NCBI GenBank assembly: GCA_009733775.1
Contig: WOGZ01000218.1
Location: 7,368 to 57,969 of the forward strand
Source of the DNA: Alectoria sarmentosa
Lineage: Eukaryota; Ascomycota; Lecanoromycetes; Lecanorales; Parmeliaceae
Length of the DNA stretch: 50,602 nucleotides
Direction: 5' to 3'
Shown here: piece by piece, positions 10,364 through 22,318 of the stretch
How the letters are laid out: the number at the start of each line of letters is the position of its first letter
Position numbering within the stretch: the first letter of the stretch is position 1
Translations under genes and position numbers: made by a program
The notes under the pieces: generated by a model
What the model saw: only the letters and a program-made list of their open reading frames with translations
Told to the model about the DNA's origin: nothing
Database searches by the model: none

Positions 10364-11632
10364 GATTTTTCGATAGACGTTTCAGACCCTTATGGCTGCA
10401 TCCAGGCTGTGACGAAATTCCAGCGAACAAGCGGATAGAACAGCATTCTTCTCGGCTTCTTCGTTTGGAACTGCAGTGCTGGTATCACGATCCCACATAA
10501 AATTTCCAATAACCGCCTTGCGAATACCATAGTTACTATGCTTGTCTCAAGATGCGTTATGTAAAAATGGAGGCCGCTTATTTACCGCATGAGCGACTCT
10601 CCCATATTAGCTAACCAAGGTCACGACAAATTGTTCCAATTGCGATCAACGACCAGAGTGCGACCACCACCTCCAATATCGTGAGCAACCATACTGCTTT
10701 ACTCAATCAACCTTCATACTCGACCTTCCTTGAGATCGGCAGCAGCGGACCGAATAGCCGCGGAGCTGAATGAAATCAAGGCGAGGTGCAGCTTCCGGCT
10801 GACTGCATGAAACAGAAAAGCGGTGAGAGTTTCACGGATCCGCTAAATTGTTCCTGAAGGAATGACCCGTGCATGAAATGCCTCTATTGTTTCAATGAGC
10901 TTTCAAGCATCATGTTCAGGTTTCAAAATATCAGGTATGGGGTGCGTAAAACGGATCGATTATCGGCCCTAGGCTCCCCTGGAGCAGGTCATATGTACCA
11001 TACTAGATAAGGTGGCTGGCTGACAAATTGGCTGGGAAGAGGCTGGGAAGCCCAAATCTTGACAACAGGAACAAAAATCACCAAGAAAAAGTGTCTGCCT
11101 CGAAGTTAATTTCTGCTGATTTTATTCGCATCCCAGAACTCACTGGTTGCTGATACAAGAAAGCTTTTTAAGACTCCATTGCCGTGAAGAGACATGCTGC
11201 TGATAATCTCTAATTAGTCTCGAAGGTCTTAAACCTGTGAGTAAGCCTAAAAGACTTTCGTTGCGAGATGCCAAGACATCAACACGAATTGAACGTCTCA
11301 TCTCAGGCTATGCCTCGGCATTTTTCGAATTAGGGACTCGGATGCGTTAATGCGCCAAATGACGATGGGAAAGGATACATTCGAGATCTACGGGGTAGGG
11401 TGGTATCGGCTCGTTGCAGTTCTGATTCGCTTTTCTCAGCCACAATCCAAATCTCAAACATTGTTCCTCGGTACTTAGTAAGACAACGGTGATCACAGCA
11501 CACGTGAGTTACTTGTACGAAATATTCAACCCCACCGCTCTTGATTGAGGTACTGGGAGAATCTTGCAAGTTTCCTGGGACCCTGTACATCATACCCATC
11601 CCTCGCACTGTTTGTATCACCGAGATCAAGCG
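10364..11632. other. No gene identified
   Basis: About 1.3 kb without a convincing ORF on either strand. The right end is the presumed promoter of the glycosyltransferase-like gene. Nothing repetitive stands out. Confidence 0.45.
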
Positions 11633-13253
11633 ATGTGGAGGTAGCCTTTCAATCACTCTTCTCGTTTCATCCTGCTGATAGTCAAGTAGCTCTTTGCGAT
11701 CCTGGGACTTCACCAAAGGGCATCGAATTCTGACCGAAGACAGCAACACAACGCGCCTATGGCACGCCCCAGCAGCAGCTTGGGAGTCAGAACCCGCGCG
11801 GAAGCTACGAGGCTTGAATAAAAGGTGGATCAGTCTCCTCGTCTCCGTCTTCATTGCGCTTGGAGTATTTATTAGTTATCGCCCTCTGCTAATCACCAAT
11901 GCGCTTTCCCCGACAACTTTTTCCTCGGCGTCCTTGGCGTGGCCCTCAGCAGTCCTTGTAGACGGGACCCCAATCTCGAAGCCCAGAAACTTCAAGATCA
12001 TCGGGATAGTGTTCTTCGGCAGAAGGGACACTTTGTCAGTACTCGAGTGCTATCTACGCGCCAACCTTGTCTCTCATGGTGGCTTTCTAGATGAGATACA
12101 CTTTGTTGTCAACACTGGAAACGAGGATGACATAGCCTGGTTGGCGAAGATGGTCACGCAGGTCAAGGACTACAAAAGGGTTGAGTTGAAGGAAGATGGC
12201 TTTACTCAGAACTTCAATTCGATTTACGCTCAGTCCATTGAGCGCGATCATATGTATATCAAGATCGATGATGATTTGGTCAGCAAGTCTCCCCTTTGGA
12301 TCCTTAAACTTACTGACAGTGCTCGCATTTTAGGTCTGGATGAGCCCCACCGCCATCCCAGAGCTGGTCAACACGAAGCTCAACCACACCGAATCCTTCG
12401 CCGTTCTCGCTTCCCTCATCAACTCCGCGACTATGGGCTGGGTTCAATACCGCCTTGGCGCCGTACACTCTTACTTCCCCGAACGCCAGCCTCCGATTCT
12501 CAAACCCTCCTCCAAAGATACTGGCGACGACTCCTACGGTCCAAAAGCATGGCGTGCTTCAGCTCTTCCCACCTGGCAGCCTCCCGACGGTGAAAACGAG
12601 ATCGCAGAATTCCCACACACCGAAAAGACAGGCAAAGCGGATAAAGCCCCCATAGGCTCAATTGGAGGACCTCCATACGCAAGCCACCGCTGGTTGCCAT
12701 TACGCGATGATGATGAACATATCGCAAAAACGCCGATTGCAGAGTCGGAATACAAAAGTAATGGAAACAATTGGGACATGTGGACGATCGCAGCGCAACA
12801 GCACTACTCGCTGCTAGAGAATCTGGAGAAGGGACTTTTGAAAAAATATTACATTGGCGACGAGGGCATATGGAACATGCGCTACGATAGGGCCAATATC
12901 AATTTGATCGCCATCTGGGCGAACGACATTCTAGACAATCTACCCTTTGAAGGTGCAGATGACGAGCAGCTCATTTCCTCAAATCTACCAAGGAAACAGC
13001 ATCGCCGTATGTGTGCATTCCAATCAACTAATTGACCAAGTCCACGATGCTGACGTCCCGCTCAGAAAATCTCGTCCAGACCCGCGCTCTGACCGCCCAC
13101 TTCAGCTTCGCCGTCCAGCCCGAAATGTACGACACGGATCTCCTGAGCCGATACCGCGCCTACGCGAACGAAATGGTCTGCACGGCCGAGAACCAGATCC
13201 CGATTGTCGATCTTGCCTCCCAAGAAAAGGATCAGGAGACGAGATGGACATGA
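11633..13253 (+). CDS. Glycosyltransferase-like type II membrane protein with DxD motif (uncharacterised fungal family)
   Basis: Proposed exons: 11633-11640, 11687-12278, 12334-13006 and 13066-13253, giving 486 aa. Introns 12279-12333 (GTCAGC, branch TACTGAC, TTTAG) and 13007-13065 (GTATGT, branch GCTGAC, CTCAG) join the frames cleanly. The first mini-exon (ATGTGGAG) is tentative, chosen because the main exon has no in-frame ATG before its conserved part. There is one N-terminal membrane anchor at about residues 50-67 (WISLLVSVFIALGVFISY). The luminal domain starts KIIGIVFFGRRDTLSVLECYL. KIDDD at about 195-199 is a DxD-like metal/nucleotide-sugar motif, followed by GWVQYRLGAVHSYFP, HRWLPL and QQHYSLLENLE. 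The family recurs as hypothetical proteins in ascomycetes. A Golgi glycosyltransferase role is inference from topology and the acidic motif. The 5' splice site GTCAGC is atypical. Confidence 0.72.
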
Positions 13254-16200
13254 GCTTCCGCGATATGAACGCCGCTCGAGAACTTGCCAGACGCTTTCCA
13301 TAGCAAGGGTGGTAGATGAAAAGAGCCGATGTGCGAGTTGGCATCCAATGCTTGCAGAAAGCCGGAAAGGCTTTTGAACCGTCACGCTCATGTCGGCCCG
13401 CCGGTAATAATTAATGCTGAAGTATATCATGCGGGTCGAAGTAAAATCGAGGGTATACCAACGAGCTCAATCACAAATCCCCAAACCTCCCTATTTCCGA
13501 GCGATTTTTGAAACGAGCAGTAAACTCTGTGCGGTGGTTTTAGGTCACAGCAGGAGCAATGCCCTCTGCAAAGCACACTCCACAAATCCCTTGCTAGAAG
13601 ACATACGAAACCATTTAAAATCTCGTCCTTTGCTCTACAGTGAGACAAAGCATTCACGATTTGATTAAGCCAGGGAAAGCGAGAGGATACCATAGGATAA
13701 GAACGATTTCAAGCTGGTATCGGGGTCAAGGAAGTATCTTCATCGAGTTTCCAATTTCAACACGATTTGGCCCTAACCCTTCACTGCCAATACCGACCGT
13801 ATTACTCACCCATTTCTACGAGACCCGTCCCACACCAAAAACATCCCCACAGTCCATCCCACAAAAACCACATCTAACATACATCCTATCCCTCAACCTC
13901 TTACCCCACCACCACCACCACCACCACCATAAAACCCCAGTCGACCATCTCCCGCCAACACCACTCTACCCCCATCATACATCCTGGTATTCAGCACCCA
14001 GACTTCCCAGCGATATCATCTGTTTCGAGACCATACGCCTCATCTCATGATTTCCCCCACAACCGCAAAATGCCCGGGAAACTCCAAGGGCTAGCTATCA
14101 ACAGAGGTCGTGAAGCGAAGATTTAATGTGTGAATTGTTTCGCCACAGGATCGGTTAGCCCTAAGTAAGGTTTGTGATGGCTGACGAGGTATCTGGGAAA
14201 TGAAGGGAGTTGCGATTCTTCCCACGTCGTGGAATGGCTTCCCACGAGTCCAAGAGGCAGCCGCTGCACGACAGACGGCTTGTTTCCGCGAATACCTGTT
14301 TTAATTGCCCCAATGAATCGTTGACAACCTTAACATAGCAATGATGACAAAACGATCAATTCATTTCCGAGACTTGTGTTATCCGCGCTTCTGCAAAAAA
14401 GAGGGCCGTAGAAATCCTGCCGCGCAGCACCATCTCACCGAACGAACGAACGAACGAACGAGCAGAACTGACACCAACTCACCAACGCACCAACGACATT
14501 TGCAGCCTAGCGCCCCCCACGATGGAAAAATAAACCTTCCATCCCTAGACTCGCTGGATGTGCAGGAATACCCACATACAAGCAGAAGAAGAGACAGAGA
14601 AGCGATAAAAATTCCAAAAAACCACATGCCAGTCCATCGAACTTGAGCTACCATATCATACCTCCAACCTACGGTTCAACACCCCATCGTAAGCGAGGGG
14701 CAACGACTTCCAGGCTTCGGGTGCGTACAGGATGGAGAACTTTTGAAGAATGGCAAGTCCGTCTACCCTTGAGACAGACAGACAGACATTGAACTAACTA
14801 GAATGATTCTTCCAGGCCGTTCTCAGGCTTCATTCAGCCGTTCCGATGGGGTATGTGAAGAACAGGGGTATTAGCGCGAGGTGCGTGCTCGCGTGGTGGA
14901 GTTTCTGGCGTCGACTAGTGAGGTGAGGTGCGGTGGTATTCGAGTCTAGGAGAGTATGCCATGTGATTCATCTAGGTCAACCTGGCGACTAATCGTGAAG
15001 AAACCTGTTGGTAAGCACACCACGGTGTCTGAGTATCTCTCAAAGAGATAATTAGATGCCATTCGCAACCTTGCTAGACCTCAACGAAAACAAGGGTTGC
15101 CTCAAGAGGGAGGTATTGCTGCTGAATGCGACCCAGCATAGAAACAAGCGCGCCACTTCTGATGAGCACGTAACCCAGCAGCAATCATCCAAGGCATCAC
15201 GGCATAGATAGCGATCGATCGGGCGGAAAGCGAGCGGCTCAAAATGAATCCCGAGAACAGAATCACAGGATGTTTGATCTCAGAGGCGGTGAGATGCTGC
15301 CATGGTGTTTGCGCGCGGGAGGAACGGAGATGTGTGGGATGGTCGACGAAAAGCGACATTCTTTCCGCCCCGCTGATAAACAATAGGCTTGAGATATTCT
15401 TGATACCTCGGGCCAAACTCTCCATCTGATAGTCGAGCCGGGAGTCGTGTTTGTACCGTCACCGGACCATTATCTCGTGACCAAGTGATTCCATTAAATT
15501 CCGCTAACAACGCACCTTCTGGTTGCTTCCCTTCCCTTCCCTCCTTATACAAATACCTTCCTTCCTATCAAGCCGTCTCACCCACCTCTCCATTCCACCT
15601 CCACCTCCACCTCCACCTCCACCTCCACCTCCACCTCCACCTCCATCTCCACCTTCCCTCCCCCTCACATTCACACTCACATCCAGCAATATCCCAACAA
15701 AAAACAATCATCACCACCACCATCACCACCACCACCGCCACCAATGTGTCACGACCCCCTCCTCCCCCGGCGCAAGCAACCAAGAAGCTCTCAAGAATGC
15801 GATCACCACTACGAGATACCGATGACGCCGCCACGGCCGAGGAAGTCAGCGCGGGAGGATCAGACCGACGGCCGCCAGTAACCCGCTCGGACTGGTTCCC
15901 GAACATACTTTGCCGCCGCCACCTAAGGGCGTCCAGATTAGGATGCCTGAGAATGTTTTTCTGAGGGGCAGCGGAGAGGAGAGGTGGGAGGCAGGTTGAG
16001 ATTGGCGGGTTGAGGTAAGCGGGAAGATCAGAGGAGATTGGATAGAATAGGTCATCGAAATTAAGGATTGAGAAACGAACAAACAAACATGAGCCAGTAC
16101 AAGGACTTCAGCGACGCTGGGATACAGCCTGGTCTGCAAGCTCGTGCGCGTAAGAAAAATGCTGTATGGAGGCACGTGTAAGGGCATGGAATCAATTGAA

Positions 16201-17579
16201 ATCTTCAAGCCTTTTGACAAAAGAATCTCGAGTTGAAAGAAAGACACACCCCGCAAAGGCAGAAAAAAATAGCTCGATGTGAATCTTCTGGAAAAGTATG
16301 TCGTATGCTTCCTTCTCAATTCCAGCCTTCACGATTCGATTCCAACCTTCTCCATTCGAGCCTCCAGCGCGAGAACCGCATTTCCACCTCCAACTCTTCC
16401 AGAGCGAACCTTTCAGATAGCAAGCACCTTCCAACCACAGCCATCGTCGTCTAGGGGAGAAAGAAGCATCGACATCGATCTGTTCCATGGGACACGAGAT
16501 GCTGGAACATCCAATTCGCCCGGGGGGGGGAAAAGTCAAACGGGTTTGGTGAAGGAATACGTACCCGCAAAGGTTTCGTTCTCTGATCGTGGAAAACAGA
16601 TATATTTTTTCTGAATTGGTAGTTGAAGACCTAAGAAGGGGTTTCCCGATCATATACAATTCGTGCAAGATGAACTGACGTGTGTCTAAGAAGCGGAAAC
16701 GAGCTGTGTTGACATTGGTCCACATCCCCCAATGAAAGAACCGAGCCTCGAAACTCTCATAGCCATGAGCCAAAAATAAAAAAAGGGGGGGGGGGATTTA
16801 GAATTCATACACGGTCTGAATATGTACCCGTTACTGTATGTTATGGCAGCTTCCAAGGTACAGACTCTCACAACACTTTGACAAGTGCCAAGAAGCGCAG
16901 CTTCAGAGCGCGCTCCAAATCCAAGTTCCCTTTTCTAGCCAGTAGAGTTCATCTAGAGTTTATTGCCCTTTGAATGGCAAGCCTGGTCAAGTTTCAACGC
17001 ATTAAGGGAGTTCAAAAGCGAATTTGGGACTCTCCGCATAATTTCCACCAATCTTTCTGGTTTGTTTCTCATAGTCCCCTCCTTCCAAACATGCTGAGTA
17101 AACTGCGGCTCCCCATTCTGCATCGACAGTCACCAGGTAATCGGGATATGAAGGCGCTGGAGACAGAAACTATGGATCGCTGATCGCCGCCGGTGATGTC
17201 TCCCGTGAAATTGTTTGCTGGCGACCTCAATGCTTATCCTCGATTTCCTCATGCGTTTTTGATGCATCTTTCAAAGCGGACCGAGTTGTATTCTGCAGCA
17301 TTTGCTGTTCGATCCGAAGAATCCGCGATGGGGATAATTAAAATCACGTGACTTTGCTACAGTCAGATTTCGGTCCACGGTCGCGCCAGTGGTATGTCGC
17401 ATGTCATTTTTGTGGCTGCGCATGTCGCGAACGTTTGGGCCTCTTCGGTCGTGGAGGTAGAGGCGCATCTCACGAGAGCGTAGCGACGACTGGTGAGGCC
17501 ACGATTCAAGGGAATGTTACTGTACTTACCGATTTGGCATATTCGTTTCCTCAGCAAGCACGCAAAGTCCTTCAGAATC
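13254..17579. other. Long gene-free, low-complexity region
   Basis: About 4.3 kb with no ORF I can support. It contains a CAC-trinucleotide run near 13910-13930, AACG repeats near 14440-14460, a TCCACC hexamer array (annotated separately), a CAC/CAT-rich stretch near 15705-15745 and G runs near 16520 and 16787. A 45-codon frame from the ATG at 15744 has a good CACCAATG start context but no recognisable product. Confidence 0.45.
15594..15655. repeat. TCCACC hexanucleotide microsatellite
   Basis: About ten tandem units of CCACCT/TCCACC. They produce the spurious poly-His-Leu, poly-Pro and poly-Gly frames on the two strands. Confidence 0.9.
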
Positions 17580-18554
17580 ATGCGCGTAAATTCTTCTACC
17601 CTCATAATCCTCGTTTTCCTCGGCACGTGTCACACGATTCCCTTGACGCCCGACACAAATGCGCCTCTCAGCCTCCTCACTCTCGTACCACTCGGTACAA
17701 ATCCGCCCAAAGAATTCGACACAACTTTCAGCTTCCAAGGGACCACCCTCCGGTCGACATCATGTCTTCTGAGCGCGTTGGCCGCACAAAAGAGACTGGC
17801 GCTACAGGACTTTGAAGGCAAGATCCTCAATCAAGAACTATATGGCCTCTCGGGATCTGACGTGGCGATTGCCATCATGCCCTCCACTTCCGATGAGACT
17901 CTGGAGCGTCGTTTCGCCATGTGGGCAATCCAGGAGGGTATTGTCACCATGAATGCCCAGAGCAAATACGAGTCCCTTGAAGTAAGCATATGGTGGAAGA
18001 AGAGAAGAACTGGCTGGGTTTCATTTTACTCCGATCCTAAGTCGATAGCAACGATGTTCGACAAGGGAGATGGCAGCCATAATGCTACTATCGATGATAG
18101 ACAGGGGTCGACACCTAGCAGCGTCGTCAACATCACCAACAATCTAAGTGCTGTAGACGAGTCGCGAGTGAAAGTTGGCTTCAAGCCATTCGGTGACATG
18201 TTAGACATCTACGACGTCTTCATCCTCATCATAAGTTCTCTAATTGCTCTAGCAGCGCAGGTCAAGACCGAGCGCGTGGAAAAATGGACCTTTGCACTGG
18301 ATACCGTCGAACCTGTGGTAGGCATCGAGCAGGTAGCGAGCCCAGCGAGCACGCCGCCGTTTTTGCAATACCAGTGGACCATAGTTGCACTGGCGCGTGC
18401 TCCTCCCTACATGCTGCGCGAGGGACGCTTTGTCTCGGTGTGGATGAAAGTCTTGGTCGATGGTGTGTATGTTGGGTGGGGAGCGATTGACAGAATCCTA
18501 GCGGTGGACGAGTTCCTTCAGCCAGTATCGCGATCCAATCAGACATTGAGTTGA
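17580..18554 (+). CDS. Secreted protein of unknown function (324 aa)
   Basis: Single-exon ORF. The frame is open upstream to 17493, but I use the ATG at 17580 because MRVNSSTLIILVFLGTCHT is a good signal peptide (cleavage near residue 18-20). The mature protein has several N-glycosylation sequons (NAT, NIT, NLS, NQT), mixed alpha/beta character and few cysteines. No transmembrane segment is evident beyond the weakly hydrophobic IYDVFILIISSLIALAAQ at about residue 220. The C-terminal part (YQWTIVALARAPPYMLREGRFVSVWMKVLVDGVYVGWG) looks well folded and conserved in style, matching a type of uncharacterised secreted protein seen in ascomycetes. I cannot assign a domain or activity. It has no operon-like neighbours; the nearest genes are several kb away. 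Confidence 0.7.
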   Translation: MRVNSSTLIILVFLGTCHTIPLTPDTNAPLSLLTLVPLGTNPPKEFDTTFSFQGTTLRSTSCLLSALAAQKRLALQDFEGKILNQELYGLSGSDVAIAIMPSTSDETLERRFAMWAIQEGIVTMNAQSKYESLEVSIWWKKRRTGWVSFYSDPKSIATMFDKGDGSHNATIDDRQGSTPSSVVNITNNLSAVDESRVKVGFKPFGDMLDIYDVFILIISSLIALAAQVKTERVEKWTFALDTVEPVVGIEQVASPASTPPFLQYQWTIVALARAPPYMLREGRFVSVWMKVLVDGVYVGWGAIDRILAVDEFLQPVSRSNQTLS

Positions 18555-20882
18555 CGTGATAGATCATCGTTGATGGACACCAAGCTGAACGAATTCATGA
18601 GATCTGTCCGTGAGATGAAGCATCGCGGGTGGGTGTACTGCTATTGGGAGGGACTCAGCACCTTCTATTTTTGTGCGTAGTCTTCTAGAAAGAAACCTTA
18701 CGATTGATTCAACGTGATGTAGGTTATCCTTTTGGTGTACGACACGCGAATACGATATTAGCTTATGCTGTAATTCCACACATACCCAGAATCTGTAGGC
18801 AATGAATGCGACATCAGGTAAGTCATCAGCTCATTGGGATCAACAACCCCACAAACATATCAATTCGGGCACGTGAAATTTACCTTCCGTGTCGCAATTA
18901 AGTAGAGGAACGGGTCAACGACTGTGAACTCTCAGGCTCACACCCAAAACCATCCTTAGCGCATTGGTATACTACAGAATGATCTTCAGTCGTATCAGAT
19001 CTCCGTTCTTCCTTCGGTCAGAATCCCATTTCCTAATAAACATGTTATCTCACTCAATCATGAAGACCGCTCTATTTGACAGTTTTGATAATCGGGTCTC
19101 AGTTAGCGAAGATAGGTGACTAAGGGAAAAGGCCAAATTCTCTATAGAACAAAAGGCAGAAAGACGTAACGATGGCGATAGGATACAAAGGAAGACAAGT
19201 GGAAGGCACAAGGGTAGAAGGTAGTGAAAAGAAATCTCGAAAGGTAGAAGGACGTGATTAGAGCACTTGAATAGAGAGAGAGTAAGGAAGGAAGAAGGTC
19301 AAAAGGTAGAAGGTAGAAAAAAGAGTCCTTTCCATCAAATATGTTGTTTGTACTTGCTTGGCCTTCGCACACATCTTTGAAATGACATGCCTCGTCATGC
19401 TGTTCCCATATTTTGAATTATCTCATCACTGCCTTCGACCACCCTCTTACCACTTTCAGTTTATATCTTCTTTCAGAAAGGTTCAGATAGTGCGGGTCCC
19501 GCGCTATAGTCTGACCAAAGTAAACATTTCTCGGGTTGCAATTCCACCCAAGCCCCATCCTGTGAGATCTCCACTATCGCTAAAGTCAACACACCTGTTC
19601 CTTGATACATCCTATCAACTGATACCTAGTCAAGCACCAACTCATCCACACAAGCTTCACGAACATGTGTCAATTCATCAAAACAACCCATCTTTGTAGC
19701 CACACCGCCCTTGGAAATGAACTCTGCTTCCACACCCTCCGTCTCGATCCGATCTGGTATCATTTGAGCCACGAGGTCCATCTTGTAGTGCCGCAAATGT
19801 GTGCCAGTTGTCAAGCTCTCCTACCTCAGCAGTAGGCTTTGGCCTCAGCCCGACGCAAGATCCAGAGCTGACGGATGCCAGTGTTCCAACGGTCCATACT
19901 TTCTGTGTTCAGCGCCGTGAATACTACTACCAGAGAACCATCCTTGTACGCCGTACGTACCGCGTGAGAAATTGAGCTTGATGACCAAGCAGGGAATGCG
20001 GGAGGTGGCGGAAAGGAAGGAAGGCAGGAAGGAAGGCAGAAAGGCGGACAAGAAAGGCGGAAAGGCAGAAAGGCGGAAAGGCGGAAAGGAAGGGTAAAGG
20101 CGATTTGAAGTGTCTCTTTGATTTACACAGACATGGAATCATCATATCAGGCAATTGTCTCTTTCTATAACGTTCATAACCGCCTCCTTGCTGTAGGGTT
20201 TTGGTTGCCCCTGTATTGTGATCCCAGGCTGCGACCGCTAGTGGGCCTGAATCCCTCTCCCACGTCCCAGGCACCGGCGTCTCTGGTCTTCGCACACGTC
20301 ATGGAGCTCTTAGCCCACCAGTCAGGTTAGCGTTTGAGATCGAGAATACGCAAAGGACGCCGAGTCTTATGGCTCCTACGGCTGGGCGTGACCTCTTTCT
20401 CCGTGAAACCGACGTCCTCAGGACTGCCTTCCGAAAGAAGCCGAATCCTTCCGATCTGGAATATTGCAAACCTCTTTCGAGACAGGACTCGAGGAGTACC
20501 AAGTCTCCATTTGGTTTCAGGGCGAGAGGGACTTTAGGAGGAATCCCGCGGCGAACGGCCTCATCATGCCGGAAACAACCCGCTCCCTCGTGCTGCCTTC
20601 CAACCCTTATTCTAGTCCCAATTTCGATTTGATGCCGGAGCAAGATGCTGAAGACTTGTCGATTCAGGCCTTGGAGATCCATCCAACCTATCAACAGAGG
20701 AACTTGTCTATTCGCAACCCTCCACGCAAAAGATAGCGACAAGCAGGAAGCTCACAAATCACTACCTCGACCTTGGTTCCGGGTAGTCCACAAAAGCGAC
20801 CACGAAGGCGAATGGATAGAGACTTCGACCAAGAAAAATGCGTCTGTCCTCCATGCTCCTTAAAGTCTAAAAGCCTGGACTA
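18555..20882. other. Gene-free region with purine-rich repeats
   Basis: No gene supported. 19142-19330 is enriched in AAGGTAGAAGG-like units, and 19990-20097 is a GGAAGGC/GGAAAGGC array. The last ~500 bp (20369-20880) holds overlapping short frames, one reading RRRMDRDFDQEKCVCPPC, that could be decayed upstream sequence of the kinase pseudogene. Confidence 0.4.
19990..20097. repeat. Purine-only GGAAGGC/GGAAAGGC minisatellite
   Basis: An imperfect tandem array of 7-9 bp units (GGAAGGC, GGAAAGGC, AGAAAGGC). Nearly every base is a purine or the single C of the unit. Confidence 0.8.
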
Positions 20883-22008
20883 ATGGCATACACACCAAAA
20901 GAGAAGGCACTTTCCCACAGGAATATTCATTTGCTTGATGAATGGAGGCCAAAGGCCCTGCAAAGAACCTCCAAATCATTCCTTCAAGCGAAAAGACAAC
21001 TTTCGGCTCCACCTTACGAATTCCATGGCTACGAACTAGTCAGAGCGCTTGATCAAGAGGTGTCAAAGCAGGCCATCGAAATTACTGGATTGTTTCATGA
21101 CAAATGTGGCTTTTGTCAAGAGACATTTGCCCGTCGCGGAGACAGCATGAAGCATATTGGTGCTCACATTGAAGATGGCGCAGAAGTCGAGAAATGGGTG
21201 CACAAATGTTCATCACCAACTCATGAGTTGGTGCCCAACGTACACTTTGTCCCCTCTTGTGACATTTTCAATGTAAACAATGATGATTGGGACGAAGATG
21301 ACACAGATCAGGAAGAATTTGGTGGGGCCCAAGGGGGAGACTCTGAGTTCGGCAACGGCGATGGTTCCTTCGGTTCCAACTCTTGTCAAGGTCCCGGAGG
21401 AGAAAGTTCTTCTGGTGGTGCTGGTGGTAGGCTTCCATTCTTGACTCCTCGTGGAGCTTCCAATCGTGTAGCAGGCCACCAAGCACCCAATTTGAAGTGG
21501 GACTCATCTTCGGACGAGTATGAAGCATCTTCCAACCTAACCGGATTATTCCAGCGGTACTCTACGGTTCGGACTCTCGGGCATGTGGCTTTGGTACGCT
21601 TCTCGAGGTCTCCCTCGGCGAGTCGAAGCAAAACTTCGCTTTGAAGGCGATTTGGCGGAAGCAAACAAGCTGTTCTTACATTCAACCACAGCGCTTCTCG
21701 CTTCTTTTGTCCCCAGTCGCAGATATGAATCTCTCTAAATACATGCGGACTATCGAGGAAACCTCTTTGACAGTTCCGCAGTCCGCGAGCGTGCAAAGGT
21801 TCTACAGCGCGGCATGAGCTCATCAGCGGCGGCATTAAGCCACCTACACTCCTGCTCAATCTCTCACCACGACATAAAACCAGCCAAAATCTTGGTGAAG
21901 GAGGATGACAACTTTCTCATGACGGATCAGCATATTCATGTTTGTAGCGAATGCTTGGCATCGGAGCACATCCCCTCAGCCCACTTGAAAAAATCTACAA
22001 CGCAATAA
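20883..22008 (+). pseudogene. C2H2 zinc finger-protein kinase fusion, pseudogene
   Basis: The first frame (ATG at 20883) encodes a C2H2 finger at 21105-21166 (CGFC...H-x3-H, spacing C-x2-C-x12-H-x3-H), then an acidic and Gly/Ser-rich linker. The kinase domain begins at about 21555 (STVRTLGH). There the frame shifts at the glycine-rich loop: the next frame reads GFGTLLEVSLGESKQ and FALKAI (the beta-3 lysine). The segment between FALKAIWRKQ and FSLLLSPVADMNLSKYM lacks the usual ~60 residues with helix C. Another shift near 21790 leads to HLHSCSISHHDIKPAKILV (catalytic loop with D; the usual N after PA is K), and the DFG region is lost (TDQHIHV). The intact family is a fungal C2H2-kinase fusion of unknown role. 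Two frameshifts, a deletion and a lost DFG make this non-functional. Confidence 0.75.
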
Positions 22009-22318
22009 ATACTACATGTTTCAAGTTGAAACTTGTAGGACTGTCACTGCAGATGGGATCAGAATGGAAGATTCTACGGATTTCGAATGCGCTGGCCTAG
22101 AAGCATCCGGAGGGCGTAGGACTACTGTTACATGTCTCAAGGCTGTGGGGGCCCGCTGGAGAGTGAAACACACTTTTGTTTCGGCGCAGCAATTCGAGAT
22201 CCTTCCAGCTGAAAACCCCACCACCCCTTACGAAATCTCCCTTTCCATCAAATCATGCCTTCTTTTTGCGAGGCAGCGATTTCATTCTCACAAAATTTTA
22301 GATTCCTATGGACGAAAA

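Noticed and set aside
11330..11854. 174-codon minus-strand ORF
   Set aside because: It overlaps the 5' exons of the glycosyltransferase-like gene on the opposite strand and shows no domain.
15594..15655. Regular short repeats that could suggest a CRISPR array
   Set aside because: Hexanucleotide units without spacers, in a eukaryotic genome.
15485..15964. 159-codon ORF with a His-Leu repeat
   Set aside because: It is a translation of the TCCACC microsatellite; the antisense frames give equally long Trp/Arg and Gly tracts.
16192..16773. 193-codon minus-strand ORF
   Set aside because: No signal peptide, domain or plausible fungal start context; overlapping ORFs on the other strand are as long.
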